Shown here: piece after piece, positions 29,901-36,209 of the stretch | Layout: each line of letters begins with the position of its first letter | How positions within the stretch are numbered: position 1 is the stretch's first letter | Assembly: GCA_964517315.1 (NCBI GenBank) | Contig: CAZFCJ010000026.1 | Span: forward strand, 1 to 36,209 | Source: DASWJQ01 sp964517315 | GTDB lineage: Bacteria > Chloroflexota > Anaerolineae > Anaerolineales > E44-bin32 | DNA length: 36,209 nucleotides | Direction of reading: 5' to 3' | Translations under genes and position numbers: made by a program | The notes under the pieces: generated by a model | Told to the model about the DNA's origin: nothing | The model's database searches: none | Seen by the model: only the letters and a program-made list of their open reading frames with translations

Positions 29901-32036
29901 ATGAGCCAGCGGGCTTTACTCGTCACCCGACAATCGCGCTTCGAGCGCGCGTTACGCCGCTACAACGACCAGCGGGGATGGCAGGTCGTGACCGCGGCCG
30001 ACCTCTCCCAGGCCCGTTCGTTGCTCGATCAGGACGGCGCCAGCCTGGTTTTCCTGGACGCGAGCCTGTGGGCCCGGAAATGGGCTGAAAAATCCACCTC
30101 GCTGGCGCGTGACTACCCCGACTGCCGCTTCGTCGTGATCGTTGAGACGGACGGCCGAAAGGCGAAGCTCAACGGAGCCCCCGGCAATCTGGAGGTGCAC
30201 ACGATTCGTCCACCTCGTCCGGATGAGGGCCGCACGCTCGACGACGGCTCGAAGCGGACGGTTCAAGGGGCCCCCTCGAAGCAAAAGAAGCAAGGGTGGT
30301 CGGCGGAGCTGCGCCTGCCCATTCGCGTGAAGATCACGATCCCCTATGTGTTGCTGGCCTTCTTGCTCGCCGTCGGCGCCGGGGTCATGGCCGTCCGGCT
30401 GGTCTTCGATACCGTCGAAGAGCGGTACACGAATCAGCTCATTGAGGCCGGTAGGCTTGCCAATGAATGGATGGTCATCGAGGAGGATCGGCTGTTGGAG
30501 ACCGCCCGGGCCATCGCCCGCACTCAGGGGACGGCGTTTGCGGTGAGTCAGGGGGATCGGGAGCGTCTGCGCCTGATCTCGTTGCCGATCGCCGTTAACG
30601 CCGGTGAAGAGGCCGTGGAGTTCGTCACGGCCGACGGCGAGAATCTACTTTCCATGAGGCGACGCCCGGACGACCCGCGTGAAAAATACGAATTCAGCAC
30701 CGGCTCGGAGCTAGCCGGATACACCTTCGTCCAACAGGCGATCGCCGGCGAGGCCGACCAGCGCGGGGACAAACGGGCCGGGTTCATGAACGCCCGTTGG
30801 GGGCACTACTTTTACGTGGCGGCTCCCATCTACGGCGACAACGAGGAAGTGGTCGGGGCGGTCCTGGTGGGTACCAGCGTCGACTCACTGGTGCGTGGCA
30901 TGCGCCAGGCGACGCTGGCGCAGATCACCCTGTATTCCACGAACGGCGACTTCCTCGCCAGCACTTTCCTGGCCCCTCAACGTCTGGGGCAGGGGTCGTT
31001 CGAAGTCAGCGGCGAATTGGGCCCGAACAGCTATACGCGAAGCCTCAGCGTGGCCAACATCGACTACCGCGAAATCGTCGGCCCATGGGAGGTCCGGGGA
31101 AGCCAGCGGATCGGCCTGCTGGGAAGCGCACTGCCGGAGAGCTTCTTGGTCCTGGCCAACCGCTGGACGCTGCTGCAGATCGCCGGCATGGTCGTGGTCG
31201 CCTTCGTGCTGGTGATCAGCGTTGGCTATCTGGTCTCCAATCACATCACCGAACCTCTGTTGCAACTGGTGCGCGCTTCGCGCGAAGTCGCCCAGGGAAA
31301 CTTGGGCGTACAGCTGCAACCGCGCGGCAATGACGAGGTGGGGTCGCTGGCGAGCACATTCAATCAGATGGTGAGCTCGCTGCGCAACTCCCGCTTCGAA
31401 ATGCTGAACGCCTATGACAGCACACTGGAGGGCTGGTCCAAAGCCCTGGAGCTGCGCGACAACGACACCCAGGGGCACACGCGCCGGGTCGTTGAAATGA
31501 GCATGAAACTGGGCAAAGCGATGGACTTGGACCCGGACCAGTTGATGCATTTGCGCCGGGGGGCCATTCTGCATGATATCGGCAAGATGGGCATTCCGGA
31601 TGGGATCCTGCGCAAGCCGGCTCCCTTGGACCAAACCGAGTGGAAGACCATGCGCGAGCACCCCGTATTCGCCTACGAGATGCTGGCCCACATCGATTAC
31701 CTGCGGCCCGCGCTGGCCGTGCCGCTCCACCATCACGAGTGGTGGGACGGATCGGGATACCCGGATGGATTGAAAGGGGAAGAGATCCCGCTTTCCGCCC
31801 GCATTTTTGCCGTGGCGGATGTCTGCGACGCCCTGCTCTCCGACCGGCCCTACCGCTCCGCGTGGTCCGTCGAGAGGACGGTGGAGTACATCCGATCGCT
31901 GCGAGGCCGGCAGTTTGATCCGACCGTGGTGGACACGTTTGTCAGGATGGTCGAGCAGCGAGAGTTGGTGCTCAAGAGGTACACGTATGAGGGGAACGGA
32001 CAACCTCATCACCCAACAGAAGTCTCCGCAGGTTGA
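29901..32036 (+). CDS. Membrane HD-GYP phosphodiesterase with sensor, HAMP and degenerate receiver-like N-terminus
   Basis: A 711-residue predicted cyclic-di-GMP phosphodiesterase. Residues about 1-90 resemble a response-regulator receiver (RALLVTRQSRFERALRRY, SLVFLDASLW with Asp53), but the usual acidic pair near position 8-9 is Thr-Arg and the Lys position reads IRPP, so it is probably degenerate. TM1 is about 146-170, an extracellular dCACHE-like sensor about 171-420 (GFMNARWGHYFYVAAPIYGD), TM2 about 424-447, then HAMP about 448-500 (NHITEPLLQLVRASREVAQG). The HD-GYP domain (about 510-700) has GHTRRVVEMSMKLG, ILHDIGKMGIPD, HHHEWWDGSGYPDGLKGEEI and VADVCDALLSDRPYR, with all metal ligands visible. 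The ATG is preceded only by a distant GGAG. Its end overlaps the next gene by 50 bp. Confidence 0.92.
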   Translation: MSQRALLVTRQSRFERALRRYNDQRGWQVVTAADLSQARSLLDQDGASLVFLDASLWARKWAEKSTSLARDYPDCRFVVIVETDGRKAKLNGAPGNLEVHTIRPPRPDEGRTLDDGSKRTVQGAPSKQKKQGWSAELRLPIRVKITIPYVLLAFLLAVGAGVMAVRLVFDTVEERYTNQLIEAGRLANEWMVIEEDRLLETARAIARTQGTAFAVSQGDRERLRLISLPIAVNAGEEAVEFVTADGENLLSMRRRPDDPREKYEFSTGSELAGYTFVQQAIAGEADQRGDKRAGFMNARWGHYFYVAAPIYGDNEEVVGAVLVGTSVDSLVRGMRQATLAQITLYSTNGDFLASTFLAPQRLGQGSFEVSGELGPNSYTRSLSVANIDYREIVGPWEVRGSQRIGLLGSALPESFLVLANRWTLLQIAGMVVVAFVLVISVGYLVSNHITEPLLQLVRASREVAQGNLGVQLQPRGNDEVGSLASTFNQMVSSLRNSRFEMLNAYDSTLEGWSKALELRDNDTQGHTRRVVEMSMKLGKAMDLDPDQLMHLRRGAILHDIGKMGIPDGILRKPAPLDQTEWKTMREHPVFAYEMLAHIDYLRPALAVPLHHHEWWDGSGYPDGLKGEEIPLSARIFAVADVCDALLSDRPYRSAWSVERTVEYIRSLRGRQFDPTVVDTFVRMVEQRELVLKRYTYEGNGQPHHPTEVSAG

Positions 32037-33080
32037 GGGAGATCGCTCCAATCGGCGCCGCTGGCTCTGGCTGGCGCTTCTGGCCCTGCTCGTGGTGCAG
32101 GCGGTTTGTTTTGTGGGGCTGCCCATGGCCGCCAACGCCAGCGATCAGGACATGCTGCCGATCAGCCTGAGGGCGCGCGATGAAGCCGACTACAGCGCCG
32201 ATCCGATCGGGACCAGCCAGCCGCAGCTTCAGTTTGCGATCGTCGGCGACGTCCTGCGGGACATGGATCCGGAAGCGACCGACATTGATTCGCGTCTGAG
32301 CGCGCTCGAGGAGGCGATGCGGACGCCCGTCGCCACCGACGCGCAGCCGACCGAGGTCGTCGCGCCGACCCTGACTCCCACAGAGAGCCCGACCACTGAG
32401 CCCTCCTCGACGGTGACGGCGACCTCGACCGGAACGGCTTCGCCGAGCGCCACACCAACCCCTGGCCCCTCGCAGACGCCCACCGCGACCCCGACCCTCA
32501 CAGCTTCGGCGACCGCGAGGGCCTCGGCCAGCCCCACAAGCACCCGGACGCCTTCTCGGACTCCTTCGGCGAGCCCTTCACCGACGAGCCCCCCATCCAC
32601 CGCGACNNNNNNNNNNNNNNNNNNNNNNNNNNNNNNNNNNNNNNNNNNNNNNNNNNNNNNNNNNNNNNNNNNNNNNNNNNNNNNNNNNNNNNNNNNNNNN
32701 NNNNNNCCACCGCGACCCCAGCAAGCGTCTCGTGTACGGAGTTCAGCCTGACCGGCTTCCGTGTGAGCGGACAGGAGGTCGTATGGGATCTGAACAACAG
32801 CAGCGGGAGCGCGGTGGAGATTTCGACCCTGTTCATTGCCTGGCCCGGCGATAACGAAGCGCTGGTCAAGATCGAGCTCGGCGGGGACGCCATATGGGAC
32901 CAGCACGATGAAGAACCGCCCACGTCGATCAGCGGCGGATGGAAAGGTGGGGAGAGTCGAATCGTTGGGGCGGGAAGCTCGAAACCTCTCCTGTTCCAGT
33001 TCGATGAAGAGGTTGTTAATTCATTTTCCAACTACAACCTGAAGGTGGATCTGGACAACGGTTGTAAAATCACGAATTGA
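31987..33080 (+). CDS. Signal-anchored Thr/Ser/Pro-rich exported protein (contains gap)
   Basis: Predicted exported protein, 327 residues if the gap is closed by the 10-nt overlap of its flanks. Its ATG lies inside the HD-GYP 3' end, overlapping by 50 bp, so translation is likely coupled. Near residues 25-53 is a membrane segment (RRRWLWLALLALLVVQAVCF, then VGLPMAANA). A Thr/Ser/Pro-rich low-complexity stretch (about 115-207) follows, as in cell-wall-spanning linkers. The C-terminal domain is FSLTGFRVSGQEVVWDLNNS, STLFIAWPGDNEALVKIELG, GDAIWDQHDEEPPTSISGGW and LKVDLDNGCKITN. I do not recognise the family. With the 100 N as written the two halves are in different frames. Confidence 0.72.
32607..32706. 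other. Scaffold gap that may be an unmerged overlap
   Basis: Exactly 100 N. The left flank ends CCACCGCGAC and the right flank begins CCACCGCGAC. Merging these ten bases removes the gap and restores one continuous reading frame (PSTATPASVSCTEFSLTG). The repetitive linker makes chance identity possible. Confidence 0.75.
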
Positions 33081-33155
33081 GGGCCGGTCCCAAGGGTCCC
33101 ATTTTGCGGCCGGCGTCAGTTGGGGCTTCCATATAAGGCACGGCGCAACCGGTGA

Positions 33156-33208
33156 TGGGATCTCCCTTCCGATCCCAATTGTGAGGGCGGGGATCCCGCT
33201 CCGGGATC
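33156..33208. terminator. Convergent hairpins between the exported protein and the S41 protease
   Basis: Two stems: TGGGATC-TCCCTTCC-GATCCCA (33156-33177), followed by ATTGTG, and GATCCCG-CTC-CGGGATC (33192-33208) just beyond the S41 stop. They share GGGATC blocks and could end transcripts from either side. No long T-run is present. Confidence 0.45.
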
Positions 33209-33211
33209 ACC

Positions 33212-35242
33212 TTACCGGCCCAGCTCTTCCGCCAGGGCCTCGACCGCGGCCTGGAGCAGCATGTCTTCCTCGCCGAGCGCGCTCTCCTCGGTCACCGGTA
33301 CCGCGACGTCCGGCACCACGCCCACTCCTTCGATCAAAAGCTCGCCCTGGGACGTTTCCGGCCGGCCGGTCGGAAACTGCATCGAGATGCCGCCTGGCAG
33401 CTCGTACTGACCCCTGCCGACCTCGCCGTACATCCCGGCGGTGGGGTAGTGGCCGACCACGATGGCGCGGCCGCCCTGCTGGACGGCGTTGGCGAAGCCT
33501 TCGCAGGCGCTGGCGCAGTCGGGACCGACGATGATCGCCACCGGCCGTTCGAAGTGCAGCGGCCCCGGCTCGATGCGCGACGGCAGGCCCTCGACCTCGA
33601 ATTCCCCGCTGTTCTCGTTGTAGTACGAACGCTGTGACACCACGATTTCCTCGTCGAACAGGTAGCCGACGAAATCCAGCGCCAAGCCGCCGTTTCCGCC
33701 GCCGTTGACCCGGACGTCGATGATCAGACCGGGAATTTCGGCCTCGATCATGTCGGAGATGTGGCGATCCCAGAGCTTGGCCATCAAACTGTAGTCGTCG
33801 GAGAAGGTGGAAATGCGAATGTAGCCGAACCCGGAGTCATCCAGGGCTCTCGATTCCAGGGGCAGGTCCAACCGGCTGGTCGAGAAGATGGCCAGCGACT
33901 CAAACAGGGAATCGTACTCGACCACGGCGCCCATCTCGGCTTCGGTGGGCGCCGGGCTGTCGGGGTTCTGATAGGTCACGGTGACGCTGGTGTTGGGCTG
34001 CACCCGCGTGAGGAACGCGATCTTTCCGATCCGGCGGTGATGCTCGGTGGAATAAGGGCCGAAATATGGGTGCTCCGCCTCGATGGCTTCGGACACCGGG
34101 GACCCATTCCAACTGATCATTTCGGCACCCTCCTGGATGCCCTCCGCGTCGGCCGGGTAGCCGGGGATCACGCGCCGGGCGATCACCCGGCCGTCGCTCA
34201 GCTCGACCAGCACCAGTCCAAAGCCGCCGGCGTTGCGCTGGTTGAAATGATCGGGGTTGAGTGAGACGCCCACATGACCGTCAGGAATGCTCTGGGCGAA
34301 GTCGTAGATCACGTCATAGAACTCGAGATCGGAGCCAGCCTCCGCCGCCCGGGGCGAGAACTCGTCCTGCAGCGTCTCCCAATCGATGTCCTTCTCCTCG
34401 GTGAAGGGGTACTCCACCCGCACCTTTTCGAACAGCGTTTCGAAGGCCTCCTGGTAGCCCATATCCGAATAATCGTTGACCGCCACCTCGCCCTCGAGCA
34501 GCGAGATCTCCGGCCGTGGCTCTTTGTAAATGCGGAACGGCTCCTGCTCCAGGTCGACGAGGCTGTAGCCCGGCGGTAGGTCGGCGACCGGGTCGTCTTC
34601 GGTGAACAGCTTCTCGTCCGGCCCGAATCCGGAGGGGAACGACTGCCGGTCGTCCGGCGCCCAGATGAGCAGCGTGCCGCCCACGATCTCGTCGTCGCGT
34701 TCGGGGTCGGTGATCGCCGAGGTGTAGGCGTTGGACCAGCCGCGTCCGTCGCGCGGCTCCAGGAACGGGTCCTCCCAGGTGTTGGACCAGTAGGCGACCT
34801 GGAAGACCATCACGCCCTGATCCTCTTCGCCGTCGTTGTCCACGTCCACCAGCGTGGCCTGGGGGACTTGGGGCAGCGTCAGCGTGTAGCTGAGCGTCTG
34901 GTCGTCCACCTGCTCGACCGGGCCGAGCACCTGGCTCTCCAGCGGGAACTCGAAGCGCCGGTCGCGCTCGACGAAGCCGGCCTGGTCCTCGAGCAGGACG
35001 AACGGCTCGGACAGGGTGTTGATGAAGAAGGGTGAGGTGAACGGAATCGTGCCGTGAACCTGGACCGGCTCGTCGGGGCTTTCGCTGGGGCTGACCGGCG
35101 AGCCCGTCACCGCCACGGGACTCGGCCGGGGCGTGTCCGTCGGCTCCGTCTCGCCCTCATCCCCGAAGGGGAAGAAGGCGCAGGCCAGCCCGGCGGCGGC
35201 CAGGGCGCTGACGGCGGCGATCAAATGAACGCGACGGCGCAT
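33212..35242 (-). CDS. S41-family (C-terminal processing/tricorn-type) peptidase lipoprotein
   Basis: A 676-residue serine protease. The signal peptide (HLIAAVSALAAAGLAC) ends in a lipobox, Cys21, so it should be a lipid-anchored surface protein. A Pro/Thr/Ser-rich spacer and a large N-terminal beta region (about 60-260) precede a helical segment and a PDZ-like domain (GGFGLVLVELSDGRVIARRV, about 340-400). The S41 catalytic domain (about 470-640) has GFGYIRISTFSDD, IPGLIIDVRVNGGGNGGLAL and PDCASACEGFANAVQQGG with nucleophile Ser578, then GVGVVPDVAVPVTEE. The ATG follows AAGGAGCCGACC. Expected role: cleavage of exposed polypeptides at the cell surface; the target is unknown. It adds another protease to this secretome-rich contig. 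Confidence 0.9.
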   Translation of the reverse strand: MRRRVHLIAAVSALAAAGLACAFFPFGDEGETEPTDTPRPSPVAVTGSPVSPSESPDEPVQVHGTIPFTSPFFINTLSEPFVLLEDQAGFVERDRRFEFPLESQVLGPVEQVDDQTLSYTLTLPQVPQATLVDVDNDGEEDQGVMVFQVAYWSNTWEDPFLEPRDGRGWSNAYTSAITDPERDDEIVGGTLLIWAPDDRQSFPSGFGPDEKLFTEDDPVADLPPGYSLVDLEQEPFRIYKEPRPEISLLEGEVAVNDYSDMGYQEAFETLFEKVRVEYPFTEEKDIDWETLQDEFSPRAAEAGSDLEFYDVIYDFAQSIPDGHVGVSLNPDHFNQRNAGGFGLVLVELSDGRVIARRVIPGYPADAEGIQEGAEMISWNGSPVSEAIEAEHPYFGPYSTEHHRRIGKIAFLTRVQPNTSVTVTYQNPDSPAPTEAEMGAVVEYDSLFESLAIFSTSRLDLPLESRALDDSGFGYIRISTFSDDYSLMAKLWDRHISDMIEAEIPGLIIDVRVNGGGNGGLALDFVGYLFDEEIVVSQRSYYNENSGEFEVEGLPSRIEPGPLHFERPVAIIVGPDCASACEGFANAVQQGGRAIVVGHYPTAGMYGEVGRGQYELPGGISMQFPTGRPETSQGELLIEGVGVVPDVAVPVTEESALGEEDMLLQAAVEALAEELGR

Positions 35243-35324
35243 GGTCGGCTCCTTGAGGCTCGGTTCGGGCCACTATGGTGCGGCCCGGGCTGAATTGCAC
35301 CAGTCTATCATAATGGGCGCTGGC

Positions 35325-35359
35325 GCTTAGCTGCTGGCACCTAGCCGCTAGCAGCTAGC
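35325..35359. repeat. Imperfect inverted repeat of GCTAGCAGCTAG type
   Basis: Arms GCTTAGCTGCTGGC (35325-35338) and GCTAGCAGCTAGC (35347-35359) around ACCTAGCC. Built from CTAG/AGCTGCTAG units. It lies upstream of the S41 gene. Likely a scattered intergenic repeat; a regulatory role is not evident. Confidence 0.45.
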
Positions 35360-35404
35360 TTGGCTTGGCGAATGCTCAGGCTTCGAGCATCCGCGATAGG
35401 GTGG

Positions 35405-35437
35405 GTTTCTCTATGTACTCTGTGATCTCTGTGGTGA
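35405..35437. repeat. CACAGAG-type intergenic repeat
   Basis: On the minus strand this reads CACCACAGAGATCACAGAG followed by TACATAGAGAAA. Three near-copies of (C/T)A(C/T)AGAG occur about 9 bases apart. Strings of the kind ACCACAGAGGACACAGAGG are widespread intergenic repeats in many environmental bacteria (recalled, not checked). Confidence 0.5.
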
Positions 35438-35458
35438 GGAGCCGGTGCTCAAGCCCGA

Positions 35459-35893
35459 TCAGTCCGCCGCGCCGGCCGCGCGCCAGCTGACGACCCGTTC
35501 GACCTCGACGGCGATGATGGGGCGGTCGGCCAATGGAAGTTCGGCGTACTGAGGGTACTTGGCGTGCAGCATTTCGACGGCCCTGTCCCGGAGGCGTCCC
35601 TCTTCGATGACCCGGCCGCGTCCGCGCAGCTGGACCCACGCCAGCCGTGACCAATCGGCCTCGTAGTGCTGGATCAGGACCGTCGCCCGAGGTTCGCGCT
35701 CGAGGTCACGGACCCGCTGCAGCTGCTTGGGGTCTTTGCGCTTGGGCTTGCGGTCCAGCGGCGTAAACAGGCGACCGTTTTCGTAGACGAAGGCGATCGG
35801 CACCACGTGCGGCCGGCCGTCGGGCCCGGTCGTGGCCAGTACGGCGACTCGGGCCTGCTCGATCAGCTTTCGCTCCCAATCTCGTATCTTCAC
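35459..35893 (-). CDS. PPOX-class probable F420-dependent oxidoreductase (Rv0121-like)
   Basis: A 144-residue flavin/F420-binding split-barrel protein of the pyridoxamine-phosphate-oxidase class, closest in pattern to TIGR03668 (Rv0121-type). Segments: KIRDWERKLIEQARVAVLAT, TGPDGRPHVVPIAFVYENGR, LFTPLDRKPKRKDPKQLQRV, EPRATVLIQHYEADWSRLAW and VQLRGRGRVIEEGRLRDRAV. The start is GTG at 35893 with TTGGAG 7 nt upstream; the longer open frame back to 35992 adds an Arg/Ser/Pro-rich segment of repeat origin. With the two LLM proteins it suggests that the organism makes coenzyme F420 (inference). Confidence 0.88.
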   Translation of the reverse strand: MKIRDWERKLIEQARVAVLATTGPDGRPHVVPIAFVYENGRLFTPLDRKPKRKDPKQLQRVRDLEREPRATVLIQHYEADWSRLAWVQLRGRGRVIEEGRLRDRAVEMLHAKYPQYAELPLADRPIIAVEVERVVSWRAAGAAD

Positions 35894-35960
35894 GGGATTT
35901 CTCCAAATTGTGAGATCGTGAGCGCCTCGAAAAGATTCTTGAGCGGACGGAGCGTGAAGG

Positions 35961-36000
35961 CGATGGGCCGAAGGCCGAGGGCCAGGGGCCATCGGCCAGG
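35961..36000. repeat. GGCC-rich low-complexity repeat
   Basis: Repeated GGGCCGAAGGCCGAGGGCC-like units (GGCC every 6-9 bases) in the spacer between the PPOX gene and the last partial gene. It resembles the scattered simple repeats elsewhere in the contig. Confidence 0.4.
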
Positions 36001-36010
36001 ATCACGACGA

Positions 36011-36026
36011 CCCGCCAAGCGGCGGG
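36011..36026 (-). terminator. Small hairpin after the right-edge gene
   Basis: CCCGCC (36011-36016), loop AAGC, GGCGGG (36021-36026), 20 bp beyond the stop of the minus-strand partial gene. It has no T-tract and is a weak terminator candidate. Confidence 0.3.
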
Positions 36027-36046
36027 CCGCTGGCGCCGTGGAGCGA

Positions 36047-36209
36047 TTACTCGAGAATGACGTAATCGTACAGAAAGTTCTTCTCGAACGGGATGGGAGC
36101 GCCCGCTTCCAGCGCCGGCAGTCGATGCGACACGCCGTCGACGGTGACCGCGGCCGTTTGGGATGTGATCCGACCGTCTCGCGTGTTCAGCAGGATGAAC
36201 TGGTCCCAC
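36047..36209 (-). CDS. C-terminal fragment of an unrecognised protein
   Basis: The last 53 residues of a gene that enters from the right edge: WDQFILLNTRDGRITSQTAA, VTVDGVSHRLPALEAGAPIP, FEKNFLYDYVILE and TAA at 36047-36049. The composition is protein-like and there is a hairpin just beyond the stop. It may be a beta-rich C-terminus. I cannot name the family. Confidence 0.65.
   Translation of the reverse strand, partial: WDQFILLNTRDGRITSQTAAVTVDGVSHRLPALEAGAPIPFEKNFLYDYVILE

Noticed and set aside
35894..35992. Longer N-terminus for the PPOX-class protein
   Set aside because: The extension is Arg/Pro/Ser-rich and derives partly from a GGCC repeat; the GTG at 35893 has a proper GGAG and matches the family start.

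Overview
The window looks like a high-GC chromosomal contig from an uncultured bacterium, most plausibly Chloroflexota (Anaerolineae-like). This placement is an inference. It rests on secreted proteins with Thr/Pro-rich linkers before their C-terminal modules, several lipoproteins, three predicted F420/flavin-type oxidoreductases, an ECF42-type sigma factor, and small palindromic intergenic repeats such as a GTAGGGACG hairpin. Two runs of exactly 100 N (11453-11552 and 32607-32706) mark scaffold joins.

Left part (1-15.6 kb): a secretome island. A lipoprotein gene and an M6-family metalloprotease gene, cut by the window edge, form a minus-strand pair. Then follow on the plus strand a LVIVD-repeat protein with an inserted PA domain, an ExeM/NucH-like extracellular nuclease, a subtilase (I9-S8 with PA insert and C-terminal modules), a thermolysin-like M4 protease, and a second ExeM-like nuclease. 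A divergent two-repeat lipoprotein sits before the M4 gene. The M4 protease and the second nuclease share a Thr/Pro linker and a homologous C-terminal domain. Four of the five plus-strand secreted genes are followed by related long palindromes with the core CTTCCGGGAAG. Together these genes point to breakdown of extracellular protein and DNA.

Middle part (15.8-24.9 kb): a CapA-type metallophosphatase, an LLM-class oxidoreductase that overlaps a uracil-DNA-glycosylase-like gene, and an AhpD/peroxidase-related gene whose redox motif reads Cys-His-Tyr-UGA. After the UGA comes a hairpin with loop GGUCU, at the same distance as in the E. coli fdhF SECIS. I read this as a probable selenoprotein, and it is the most notable item in the window. 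Next are a DUF4173-like membrane protein, a convergent secreted phosphodiester-glycosidase-family protein, an ECF42-like sigma factor, and a decayed membrane-protein remnant.

Right part (25-36.2 kb): a membrane-anchored alpha/beta hydrolase, a second LLM-class oxidoreductase, and a minus-strand series SRPBCC - YCII/DGPF - VOC - DUF2461. DGPF and SRPBCC proteins are the usual partners of ECF42 sigma factors. Then come an HD-GYP sensor protein with a degenerate receiver-like N-terminus, an overlapping Thr/Ser/Pro-rich secreted protein split by the second gap, an S41-family lipoprotein protease, repeat-rich spacers, a PPOX-class predicted F420 enzyme, and the 3' end of an unrecognised gene. I saw no tRNA, rRNA, CRISPR array, insertion sequence or prophage gene.
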